Position numbers and translations under genes: made by a program. 33,453 bases of DNA from Rhodoblastus sp. (GTDB lineage Bacteria > Pseudomonadota > Alphaproteobacteria > Rhizobiales > Beijerinckiaceae), in contig JAGRKN010000195.1 in assembly GCA_020442275.1 (NCBI GenBank), forward strand, positions 578 to 34,030, written 5' to 3'. Below, in pieces: positions 1-7,493 of this stretch. Under the pieces are notes generated by a model. It was not told the origin of the DNA, searched no databases, and saw nothing but the letters and a program-made list of their open reading frames with translations. How positions within the stretch are numbered: position 1 is the stretch's first letter; each line of letters starts with the position of its first letter.

Positions 1-1023
1 AAGAAGGTGCGTGCGCTCGGCGAGGATCTCGTGCTGTTTCGCGACGGCGACGGCCGCGCGGGGCTCCTGCACGCTCGCTGCCGACATCGCGGCACGACGC
101 TCTACTACGGCAAGGTCGAGCCACAGGGCATTCGCTGCTGCTATCACGGCTGGCTGTTCGACGCGCAGGGCCATTGCCTCGAGCAACCCTGCGAGCCGGA
201 AGGCGGCCTGTTCAAGCAGGCCGCGCGCCAGCCCTGGTACCCGGTCGATGAACGCTACGGCATGATCTGGGCCTACATGGGCCCGCCCGACCGCAAGCCC
301 ATTCTTCCGCGTTACGAATGTCTGGAGAAGATGGACGACGGCGAGTTCCTGGAGGCGGACGACACCTCGCTCGGCGGCGGTGGCCCGGCCATCATCCCCT
401 GCAACTGGCTCCAGCACTACGAAAACGTGGTCGACCCCTTCCACGTGCCGATCCTGCACGGCTCCTTCTCCGGCGCTCAGTTCACGCAGACCATGGCGCC
501 GATCCCCAACGTCACCTTCGAAATGTCTTCACGCGGGGTAACCGTCAGGTCCACGCGTAAGGCCGACGACGGCAAGACCTTCTACCGCGTGACGGAGGCG
601 GCCCTGCCAACCTTGCGCGTGGTGCCCAATCCACGCGTCGCGCAATATGCGCGCGTGGAATCCATTGGCTGGGTCCTGCCGATCGACGACGAGAGCTTCC
701 GCATCTATGTCGCCGGCCGCGTGAAACAGAAGGGCGACATCGGCCGCATGCGCTCGAAGATGAACGGCAAGTTCTGGTGGGAACTCTCCGAGGAAGAGCA
801 CCAGAAATTCCCGGGCGACTACGAAGCCCAGGTCGGACAGGGCGCGATCACCATCCATTCGGAAGAGCGTTTCGCGCAATCGGATCGCGGTATCGTGATG
901 ATGCGGCGCATGCTGCACGATCAGCTCGACCGGATCGCGAAGGGCGAAGATCCGATCGGCGTCAGTTTCGATCCGAACGCCGCGCCGGTCGAATTCGAAG
1001 CCGGCAATTATATCAGGGATTGA
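1..1023 (+). CDS. Rieske non-haem iron aromatic ring-hydroxylating oxygenase, alpha subunit (5'-partial)
   Basis: This is the terminal oxygenase component that would hydroxylate or O-demethylate an aromatic acid using electrons from a separate reductase. The frame is open from base 1, so the true start lies upstream and about 340 residues are visible. The Rieske 2Fe-2S ligands are clear: CRH, sixteen residues, then CCYH. The mononuclear iron site is present as D-P-F-H-V-P-I-L-H (D-x2-H-x4-H) after NWLQHYENV. The C-terminal stretch with DRGIVMMRRML and DPIG resembles the phthalate 4,5-dioxygenase / LigX-type subfamily; that subfamily is recalled, not computed. No reductase or ferredoxin gene is in the window. 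The ABC binding protein follows after 15 bases, so the two are probably co-transcribed and the binding protein may capture the oxygenase substrate. The substrate cannot be read from the sequence. Confidence 0.93.
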   Translation, partial: KKVRALGEDLVLFRDGDGRAGLLHARCRHRGTTLYYGKVEPQGIRCCYHGWLFDAQGHCLEQPCEPEGGLFKQAARQPWYPVDERYGMIWAYMGPPDRKPILPRYECLEKMDDGEFLEADDTSLGGGGPAIIPCNWLQHYENVVDPFHVPILHGSFSGAQFTQTMAPIPNVTFEMSSRGVTVRSTRKADDGKTFYRVTEAALPTLRVVPNPRVAQYARVESIGWVLPIDDESFRIYVAGRVKQKGDIGRMRSKMNGKFWWELSEEEHQKFPGDYEAQVGQGAITIHSEERFAQSDRGIVMMRRMLHDQLDRIAKGEDPIGVSFDPNAAPVEFEAGNYIRD

Positions 1024-1038
1024 GAGGGAGTCCTTGCC

Positions 1039-2235
1039 ATGATCACAACGTCGCTGAAAGCGGCGCGCTGCGCGTCAGTCATCCTTGCCTTCGGTCTCGG
1101 CGCTGTCTCCGCGCATGCCGCGGACCCCGGCGTCGCCGACACGAGCGTGACCATCGGCCAGACCGCGCCGCTGAGCGGGCCGGTATCGGCCTATTCGACC
1201 TTCAGCCGCGCCTCGCTCGCCTATTTCGACATGATCAACGCCAGGGGCGGCGTCGCTGGCCGCAAGGTGAAGCTGATCAGCGTCGATGATTCCTACAGCC
1301 CGCCGAAGACCGTGGAGCAGACGCGCAAGCTGGTCGAGGGCGATCAGGTCTTCGCGATTTTCGCGCCGGTCGGCGGCGCCTCGGCCAAGGCGGTACAGAA
1401 ATATCTGAACGGCAAGGAGACGCCGCAATTCCTGATCCAGTCGACGCTTCCCTCATGGAACAATCCGAAGGAGTTTCCCTGGTCGATCTCGGGATTGCCG
1501 GCGACCGACATCGAGGTCTCGATGTATGCGCGCTGGATCAAGAAGCACATGCCGAAGGCGCGCATTGCGATCCTCTACCAGAATGACGACTACGGTCGCG
1601 CTTATCTGAGCGCGATGACCGAAGAGGTGAAGGGAACCGGGGCCTCGGTAGTCGCATCCGAAGCCTTCAACATCACCGATCCGACCATCGACTCCCAGAT
1701 CGTGAAGCTCGCGGACGCCAAGGCCGATGTGCTGCTGATCGGCGCTACCGCCCGGCAGACGATCCAGACGCTGAAGAAGACCGCGGAACTGAAATGGAAG
1801 CCGCAAATCTTCATCGCCTATCCCGCGGCCAATATCGAGCGCACCTACAAGGTGGCGGGCGTCGATCTCGCCAAGGGCGTGATCTCGTCCTCCGTGTTCA
1901 AGGACCCGAGCGATCCGGCTGTCGCCAACGACAAGGACGTGAAGGATTATTTTGCATTCATGACGAAGTTCTATCCGAGCGGCGACAGGCTCGACACACT
2001 CAACGTCGCCGCCTACGTCGAAGGCGAGATCATGGCCGAGACGCTGCGCCGCGCCGGCAAGGATCTCTCCCGCAAGACCTTCCTCGAAAAGGCCTCGACC
2101 CTCGCCGGCTTCAAGCCGCCGATGCTGCGCGAAAGCGTGGTCGTGCGCACCGAACCGTCCAACTACACGATTTTCCGCTCGATGCAGCTCCTGCAATTCG
2201 ACGGCAAGGAGAACAAGGCGATTGTGACGCCGTGA
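1039..2235 (+). CDS. ABC transporter periplasmic substrate-binding protein, branched-chain amino acid (LivK/Peripla_BP_6) type
   Basis: A 398-residue periplasmic ligand-binding protein. Residues 1-27 form a Sec signal peptide ending AHA, with mature protein from ADPG. The segment TIGQTAPLSGPVSAYS and the following INARGGVAGRKVKLISVDDSY are the standard opening of the type I periplasmic-binding fold used by LivK-like proteins. A good ribosome binding site (GAGGGAG) precedes the ATG. In alphaproteobacteria such proteins often bind aromatic acids rather than amino acids, and its place directly behind a Rieske oxygenase favours an aromatic ligand. That is inference. No LivH/M/G/F permease or ATPase genes are adjacent; the next gene is on the opposite strand, so the rest of the transporter must lie upstream of the window or elsewhere. 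Confidence 0.93.
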   Translation: MITTSLKAARCASVILAFGLGAVSAHAADPGVADTSVTIGQTAPLSGPVSAYSTFSRASLAYFDMINARGGVAGRKVKLISVDDSYSPPKTVEQTRKLVEGDQVFAIFAPVGGASAKAVQKYLNGKETPQFLIQSTLPSWNNPKEFPWSISGLPATDIEVSMYARWIKKHMPKARIAILYQNDDYGRAYLSAMTEEVKGTGASVVASEAFNITDPTIDSQIVKLADAKADVLLIGATARQTIQTLKKTAELKWKPQIFIAYPAANIERTYKVAGVDLAKGVISSSVFKDPSDPAVANDKDVKDYFAFMTKFYPSGDRLDTLNVAAYVEGEIMAETLRRAGKDLSRKTFLEKASTLAGFKPPMLRESVVVRTEPSNYTIFRSMQLLQFDGKENKAIVTP

Positions 2236-2248
2236 GATGCGCCCGGCG

Positions 2249-2737
2249 CTATCGACGAAGCAGCCGCAGATTTTGCACGATCCGCGGATTGTTCGGGTCC
2301 TTGGCCCGGGCGGCCGACAGGTCGCGCCGCGCCCCCTTATAGTCGCCGCGCAGAAGATGCGAATATCCGCGATTGTTGAGGACCTGCGCGGTCGGCCCGG
2401 TTATCCGGATCGCGGCGCCATAGGCCCGATCGGCCAGATCGAAACGGCCGAGTTCGTCATAGGCCGCCGCAAGGCCAATCCAGGCTTCGGCGTTCGACGG
2501 ACCCGATTCCACGGCATTCTTGTAGGCGTCCGCCGCGAGTCCGAAATTGCCGGCGGCGAACAGCGATTTCGCGCGATCGAGCGAAGGCGTCTCGCCGGTC
2601 GCGCTCGCACGCGCGGGCCGGGCCGCGCTGTCCTGTGTCGCCGCGACATCCAGCGGCGCATGCGCGACGCTTTCGCAGCCAGCCAGCGGCACGGCAAGAA
2701 GAGCGATCAGGAACGCAGGGCGTAACACGTTGAACAT
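2249..2737 (-). CDS. tadD: TadD-like TPR lipoprotein of the Tad pilus system
   Basis: A 162-residue lipoprotein and the last gene of the minus-strand pilus operon. The lipobox is L-A-G-C with the lipidated cysteine at residue 21. From about residue 52 to 155 it consists of TPR helices, for example AKSLFAAGNFGLAADAYKNA and AWIGLAAAYDELGRFDLADR. In Tad systems TadD is an outer-membrane TPR lipoprotein of pilotin type that supports assembly of the secretin, CpaC/RcpA. It is shorter than many TadD proteins (about 250 residues), with roughly three repeats. It starts 12 bases after tadC ends. Its stop codon faces the stop of the ABC binding protein gene 13 bases away, with no obvious terminator hairpin between them. 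The gene name rests on TPR content plus position. Confidence 0.85.
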   Translation of the reverse strand: MFNVLRPAFLIALLAVPLAGCESVAHAPLDVAATQDSAARPARASATGETPSLDRAKSLFAAGNFGLAADAYKNAVESGPSNAEAWIGLAAAYDELGRFDLADRAYGAAIRITGPTAQVLNNRGYSHLLRGDYKGARRDLSAARAKDPNNPRIVQNLRLLRR

Positions 2738-2749
2738 CGGAGGACGCCT

Positions 2750-3706
2750 TCAGCCGGAGGCCGTTTTGACAGCGACCGCGACCGGCAGCAGCAGAACGAC
2801 GAGCAGGACGGGGAAGATGAACATCGTCAGAGGGACGACAAGTTTGGTCGGCAGCGCATAGGCCTTTTCCTCGGCGCGCATCAGTCGCTTGTTGCGCATG
2901 TCGTCGGAGAAAGCGCGCAGCGAATCGCTGATGCTCGCGCCGAGCTGTTCGGACTGATGCAGGAGCGTCGCGAAGGACGACGCCTCCTCGATTCCCAAGC
3001 GTTCTGCGAGGGTTTCGATCGCCTGCGACAGCGACTTGCCATTACGCAGTTCCAGCGAGGTCAGTTCGAGGTGACGGCTGAGCGACGGATAGCCTTCGGC
3101 AAGCTCCTCGCCGATCTTCTGGACCCCCGCCTCCAGGCTGAGCCCGGCCTGCACGCAAACGACCATCAGATCCATAACATCGGGAAAACCGTTGCGATGT
3201 TCTGTCTGGAACCGGTTGATGCGACGGCTGAGGAACAGGCCTGGCGCCAGATAGCCAAAGGCGAGACCGCCTACGCCAGCGAACAGGGGATCGAGCGCCG
3301 GCTTGCCGAGCAACAGGGCGCCGACATAGAGCGCACAGCCGACGATGACCGTCGAAACGACACGCAAGGCGATGAAATAGGCGAAAGCCGATTTCGAGAA
3401 ATAACCCGCCTGACGCAGGCGCGCGCGCAGGCTCTTGCTATTGGTCGGGTCCCGCGCGAGCGCGCTCTGGCCGATCGAGGCGACGAGTGCGTCGATCTGC
3501 GGCGCGCCTCGCGCGCTCGCGACCTTGCCGCCGCCCGCGATGCGATCTCGCGGCGTTCCCTTCAGAAGCCGCCGCCGCGCGGCGCGGCTCGAACGGCCCT
3601 TCAGATAAATGCCGATCGCCACGCCTGCGACAGCGATCGTCAGTCCGAGCGCTCGAAGCGCGACGGGCTGCGTCAGATAGGAGAGGATCGAAAGCGCCCA
3701 GTCCAT
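2750..3706 (-). CDS. tadC: TadC, inner-membrane platform protein (T2SS F family)
   Basis: A 318-residue inner-membrane protein of the type II secretion F (GspF) family, which with TadB forms the platform on which the TadA ATPase drives Flp pilus polymerisation. Membrane segments are visible near residues 13-33, around 110-155, and at the C-terminus (VVPLTMFIFPVLLVVLLLPV). The cytoplasmic F domain shows the usual pattern FPDVMDLMVVCVQAGLSLE and LSQAIETLAERLGIEEASSF. The N-terminal half carries a short basic stretch (RSSRAARRRLLKG). It follows tadB with a 3-base gap, so translation is probably coupled. Confidence 0.93.
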   Translation of the reverse strand: MDWALSILSYLTQPVALRALGLTIAVAGVAIGIYLKGRSSRAARRRLLKGTPRDRIAGGGKVASARGAPQIDALVASIGQSALARDPTNSKSLRARLRQAGYFSKSAFAYFIALRVVSTVIVGCALYVGALLLGKPALDPLFAGVGGLAFGYLAPGLFLSRRINRFQTEHRNGFPDVMDLMVVCVQAGLSLEAGVQKIGEELAEGYPSLSRHLELTSLELRNGKSLSQAIETLAERLGIEEASSFATLLHQSEQLGASISDSLRAFSDDMRNKRLMRAEEKAYALPTKLVVPLTMFIFPVLLVVLLLPVAVAVKTASG

Positions 3707-3709
3707 CCG

Positions 3710-4669
3710 TCACGACCGAAAGTTGATCATCTTGCGCATGATCGCAAAGCCGATGAACATCCAGACCACTGCGGCCGACAGTCCGAAATTGATCCAGGGA
3801 TGGCCCCAATAGGCGCCGTAGAAGGTCGGCGAGATAAGGTTGACCACGCCGAACAGAATGAACGGCACCGCGCCGAGGATGATGGCCGAAACGCGGCCCT
3901 CGGAGGAAAGGGCGCGCACCTTGCGGCTCAGCTTGATGCGCGCGCGGATCGTTCCGCCGAGATTTTCCAAGACTTCCGTGAGATTGCCGCCCGTTTGCGA
4001 CTGGATGCTGATCGACGTGACGAACAGCGGCAGGTCCTGCTGCCCGACGCGCGCCGCCAGATTGCGCATGGCGGTCTCGAGGTCGAGCCCATAGGAAATC
4101 TCGTCCTGAAGAATTCCGAATTCCGCGCCGGTGGGATCGGGCAATTCCTGCGAAACCGCCTTGATCGCCACGCCGATCGGATGGCCTGCGCGCAGACTGC
4201 GCACGATGATGTCGATTGCCTCCGGAAACTGGTCGCCGAATCGCCGTTGCCGCCGCTTTCGCAGGAAGTGCAATATGGCCAGGGGCGCCAGCACGAGGCA
4301 CGCCACGCCGATCGCCATGGCGACGAAAGGATCGATCCACAACGACAATAGAGCGGTCAGTGTCGCGGCGACGGCGGCGCAAGCCGAGACAAGTCGATAC
4401 GGACTGACCGCTACGCCGGATTGCGCGTGGAGATTGCGAAGCCAATCGAAATCCAGGACGCTGCTCTTGTCCGAGTTCAGCCGCCGGCCGCGCCGGAGCA
4501 TCAGCGGCGCCTCTTCGCCGGCGGAGCGCCCGTTGATCTGAAGCCTTCGACTGACCCGCCCGCGACGGCCGGCCTCGTAGAAGATGCGATAGGCGAAATC
4601 CGCCAGAACGATCGCGAGGCCGAAGACCGAAACCGACAATATCCAGAGTGGGTCGATGAACTCGGGCAT
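3710..4669 (-). CDS. tadB: TadB, inner-membrane platform protein (T2SS F family)
   Basis: A 319-residue inner-membrane protein of the GspF family and partner of TadC in the pilus platform. It has an N-terminal membrane segment (residues 8-28), a pair of segments around residues 90-135 (YRLVSACAAVAATLTALLSL and VACLVLAPLAILHFL), and a C-terminal pair (VSAIILGAVPFILFGVVNLI, then FGLSAAVVWMFIGFAIM). The F domain reads FPEAIDIIVRSLRAGHPIGV ... LPLFVTSISIQSQTGGNLTE, typical of TadB. It lies 4 bases after cpaF and 3 bases before tadC. Confidence 0.94.
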   Translation of the reverse strand: MPEFIDPLWILSVSVFGLAIVLADFAYRIFYEAGRRGRVSRRLQINGRSAGEEAPLMLRRGRRLNSDKSSVLDFDWLRNLHAQSGVAVSPYRLVSACAAVAATLTALLSLWIDPFVAMAIGVACLVLAPLAILHFLRKRRQRRFGDQFPEAIDIIVRSLRAGHPIGVAIKAVSQELPDPTGAEFGILQDEISYGLDLETAMRNLAARVGQQDLPLFVTSISIQSQTGGNLTEVLENLGGTIRARIKLSRKVRALSSEGRVSAIILGAVPFILFGVVNLISPTFYGAYWGHPWINFGLSAAVVWMFIGFAIMRKMINFRS

Positions 4670-4673
4670 CGCT

Positions 4674-6053
4674 TCACAATGGCTTCGAAGGATCGAAATT
4701 GGCGCCCGGCAATTCGACGCCGACCGCGCGCAGATCGTTGAGCAGGCGCGGCCGCACGCCGGTCGCAGCGAAATGTCCCAGCACCTCGCCTTTCGGTCCG
4801 AGGCCGGTTCGTACGTATCGATAGATTTCCTGCAGCTGCACGACCTCGCCTTCCATACCGGTGATCTCGGCGATCGAAGTGACCCGTCGCGACCCGTCGC
4901 TCAGGCGCTGCAATTGCACGACGAGGCGTACGGCCGATGCGATCTGCGCGCGAATGCTCTGTTGCGACATCGGCAGGCCGGCCATGCCGATCATCTGCTC
5001 AAGGCGCGACACCGCTTCGCGCGGCGAATTAGCGTGGATCGTCGCCATCGAGCCTTCATGACCCGTGTTCATCGCCTGCAGCATGTCGAAGGCTTCCTCG
5101 CCGCGACACTCGCCGAGGATGATCCGCTCGGGCCGCATGCGCAGCGCGTTCTTCACCAGTTCGCGCTGCCTTATCTCGCCTTTGCCCTCGATGTTCGGTG
5201 GTCGCGTCTCCATCCGCGCGACGTGGCGCTGCTGCAATTGCAGCTCGGCGGCGTCCTCGATCGTGACGAGGCGTTCGCGATCCGAAATGAACGACGACAA
5301 AGCGTTCAGCATCGTCGTCTTCCCCGAACCCGTGCCGCCCGAAACGATCGTCGTGATGCGCGCGGCGACAGCGGTCGACAGAAGTTCGGCCATCTGCGGC
5401 TTGAGCGCGCCGACATCGACGAGCCGGTCGAGCCCGAGCGGCTTCTTGGAGAATTTTCGGATCGAGACGAGCGGCCCGTCGACGGCGATCGGACGGACGG
5501 CGACGTTGACGCGTGAGCCGTCAGGCAGGCGCGCGTCGCACAGCGGCTGCAATTCGTCGACACGTCGACCGACGCCGGCGACGATACGATTGACGATGCG
5601 CAGCAGGTGCGCCTCGTCGGCGAAGCGCACCGCGACTTCCTCGAGCAGGCCCTTGCGTTCGACGAAGACGCATTCGTGACCATTGATCAGAATGTCGCTG
5701 ATGGTGGGATCGCGCAGCAGCGGCTCCAGCGGCCCGAGCCCGATCATCTCGTCGATGATCTCCGCCGCGAATTGCGTCAGCTCCTGCGAGGTGATCGGCA
5801 GGCGCTCCTTGTGCACGAGCTCCGAAACGATCTGGAAAATCTGCGTCTGGCGCTGATCCGGCGGCAAGGCCTCGAGGCTCGCGAGATCGACGTCCTCGAT
5901 CAGCTCCTTGTGCAGGCGCACCTTCGCGTCGAGAAGCTTCTGCTCAGAGAGCTGCGCCCCACGCGAACCATCGGGCGCCGACGGAGTGGCGGCGGGCGCG
6001 ATCGTCATCCGCGGCGGCGGAGGCGGCGCGACGAGGCTGGCGAACCGGCTCAC
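4674..6053 (-). CDS. cpaF: TadA/CpaF, pilus assembly secretion ATPase
   Basis: The cytoplasmic hexameric ATPase (GspE/VirB11 superfamily) that powers Flp pilus assembly. Walker A is SGGTGSGKTT near residue 240. Walker B is in RPERIILGECRGEEAFDMLQ, and the His box is MATIHANSPREAVSRLEQM, followed by an arginine-rich C-terminal subdomain. The length (459 residues) is normal. Start choice: the GTG at 6053-6051 overlaps the cpaE stop TGA at 6052-6050 in a GTGA junction, typical of translational coupling. An ATG at 6080 would add nine residues (MRAGRKARL) and is possible but would overlap cpaE by 31 bases. The proline-rich stretch after the start (VAPPPPPRM) is a flexible N-terminal linker. Confidence 0.95.
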   Translation of the reverse strand: MSRFASLVAPPPPPRMTIAPAATPSAPDGSRGAQLSEQKLLDAKVRLHKELIEDVDLASLEALPPDQRQTQIFQIVSELVHKERLPITSQELTQFAAEIIDEMIGLGPLEPLLRDPTISDILINGHECVFVERKGLLEEVAVRFADEAHLLRIVNRIVAGVGRRVDELQPLCDARLPDGSRVNVAVRPIAVDGPLVSIRKFSKKPLGLDRLVDVGALKPQMAELLSTAVAARITTIVSGGTGSGKTTMLNALSSFISDRERLVTIEDAAELQLQQRHVARMETRPPNIEGKGEIRQRELVKNALRMRPERIILGECRGEEAFDMLQAMNTGHEGSMATIHANSPREAVSRLEQMIGMAGLPMSQQSIRAQIASAVRLVVQLQRLSDGSRRVTSIAEITGMEGEVVQLQEIYRYVRTGLGPKGEVLGHFAATGVRPRLLNDLRAVGVELPGANFDPSKPL

Positions 6054-7201
6054 GAGGCGCGCCTTTCGTCCTGCGCGCATTCGAACAGAATACGCTTCAT
6101 GCCAGTCGAGATATTGTTGCCCGGCTTGACCGTCCCAAGCGGAACGCCTTGATCAATCGCCTCGCGCACGAGCTGGTAATTATTCGCGATCTCGCCGGCG
6201 AATATGCCGTCGAGCGCGCTCGCGACATCGCCGCGCCTCAGGCCGGCGCCAAGAAAGCGCCGCTCGTAGCGATTGACGATGACGCGCGCCGAGGTTTTGA
6301 GGCCCAGCCGCGCATTCACCTGATCGGCGATGCGTCGGGCAAAACGCAGACCCGGAACCGTCATATCCGTGACGATGAACGTGCGGTCGGAGCCGATGAG
6401 TATCCCATCGGTCCACGGATGCCACATGCGCGGCATGTCGATGACGACATTCTGGAAATGCCCTGCCACTACGTCGAGCAGCCTCAGGATCGCGGCGCTC
6501 TGCAATTCCCTGAGCTGGCCCGCGACCGAGGGCGCGGCGACCAACGCGAGCCCGGATGCATGACGCGTGGTCATGGCTTCCAGAAGCTGCTGGTCGAGAC
6601 GTTCGCCGTTCTCGCCGATCTCGGTGAAATCGAGCCTCGGCTCGAGATCCAGGAAGTCGGCGCAGGCGTCGCTGTGCAGATCGAGATCGACCAGCGCGAC
6701 CGAATTGGCGTTCGGCCGCGCGCCGAGAATCTGCATCGCGGCTTCGATGGCGAGCGTGGTGTTGCCGACGCCGCCCGCCGCCGGAATAAAAGAGGTCACT
6801 TCAGCGTAATCGCTCGGCGGATCGAGCGCGCCGGCGAGCAGGCGTCGGCAGGCCCCCAGAACATCGGCGCCGGCGACCGGCTTGCGCAGGAGATCACGCA
6901 CGCCGATCTGGAAGAACCAGCGCTGGACAGCGTCCGAACAGGCCTCCACCAGAACGACCACGGGCTGCCCGACACATTGCATCATCAGCGATTGCAACGC
7001 GAACAGGTGATCGCGACGCGCGGCGTCGACCTCCACGGCCACGACCGCCGCGCGCGCCAAGGTCGAGGCCGCCAGCGACGCCTCGAGCCCGCCGGCATGG
7101 TGCAGCAGCGCGAAGTCCGCGTCGCCTCGCATGGCTTCGCCGAGCGCGTCGGCGAGCGCGCCGTCGGCGCTGATGAGCAATATCGCGGGCCTGGACGACA
7201 T
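6050..7201 (-). CDS. cpaE: CpaE/TadZ, pilus localisation protein (receiver-like + degenerate ParA/MinD-like ATPase)
   Basis: A 383-residue protein that in characterised Tad systems positions the pilus apparatus at the pole and recruits TadA. Residues about 5-125 form a receiver-like domain (PAILLISADG, VVVLVEACSDAVQRWFFQIG) without a clear phospho-acceptor aspartate. A MinD/ParA-type domain follows with AAGGVGNTTLAIEAA at 141-155, VALVDLDLHSDACADFLDL and VVIDMPRMWHPWTDGIL. In the deviant Walker A the signature lysine is replaced by alanine and the P-loop lysine by asparagine, so strong ATP hydrolysis is doubtful; loss of these residues is known in TadZ/CpaE proteins. The start is the ATG at 7201, because the upstream in-frame extension reads through the preceding lipoprotein gene and is basic low-complexity sequence. 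Confidence 0.93.
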   Translation of the reverse strand: MSSRPAILLISADGALADALGEAMRGDADFALLHHAGGLEASLAASTLARAAVVAVEVDAARRDHLFALQSLMMQCVGQPVVVLVEACSDAVQRWFFQIGVRDLLRKPVAGADVLGACRRLLAGALDPPSDYAEVTSFIPAAGGVGNTTLAIEAAMQILGARPNANSVALVDLDLHSDACADFLDLEPRLDFTEIGENGERLDQQLLEAMTTRHASGLALVAAPSVAGQLRELQSAAILRLLDVVAGHFQNVVIDMPRMWHPWTDGILIGSDRTFIVTDMTVPGLRFARRIADQVNARLGLKTSARVIVNRYERRFLGAGLRRGDVASALDGIFAGEIANNYQLVREAIDQGVPLGTVKPGNNISTGMKRILFECAQDERRAS

Positions 7202-7205
7202 GGGT

Positions 7206-7493
7206 CTATCTCGTGACGAGAACGGGCGGCGCGACCACGGTCTCGGCGGCCTTACCTGTCTTGTAACGGACCATCGATTCCGCCACGCGCGCGCCATTGG
7301 TGGAGAAGGCCGTGTTGCGGCTCGCCGCCGGCCAGGGGTCGATGATATGCGCGATCTTGTTGGCCGCGACCGCATCCCCCGAATGAGGCCACAGCGCATC
7401 GCTGCGCGTGAGCGGATCGGCGCAGGCCGAAAGCAGGACGGCGGGCGCGCAGATCAGCATCGCGACGCGCATTCGTTCAATTGCCGGCTGCAT
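7206..7493 (-). CDS. Small lipoprotein in the cpaD position of the Tad operon
   Basis: A 95-residue predicted lipoprotein: signal peptide with core AMLICAPAVL and lipobox L-L-S-A-C, lipidated cysteine at residue 24. The rest is hydrophilic with the segment NKIAHIIDPWPAASRNT (residues 46-61) and a VRYKTGKA motif near 75-82. I chose the ATG at 7493 because GGAGG lies six bases upstream; the ATG at 7472 lacks a ribosome binding site. The gene overlaps the cpaC end by 17 bases and stops 4 bases before cpaE. The slot between cpaC and cpaE normally holds cpaD, a lipoprotein of about 220 residues, but I see no CpaD domain here. I recall similar short proteins with an IDPWP core next to cpaC in other Rhizobiales, which suggests a family-specific secretin accessory. 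Function unknown. Confidence 0.8.
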   Translation of the reverse strand: MQPAIERMRVAMLICAPAVLLSACADPLTRSDALWPHSGDAVAANKIAHIIDPWPAASRNTAFSTNGARVAESMVRYKTGKAAETVVAPPVLVTR

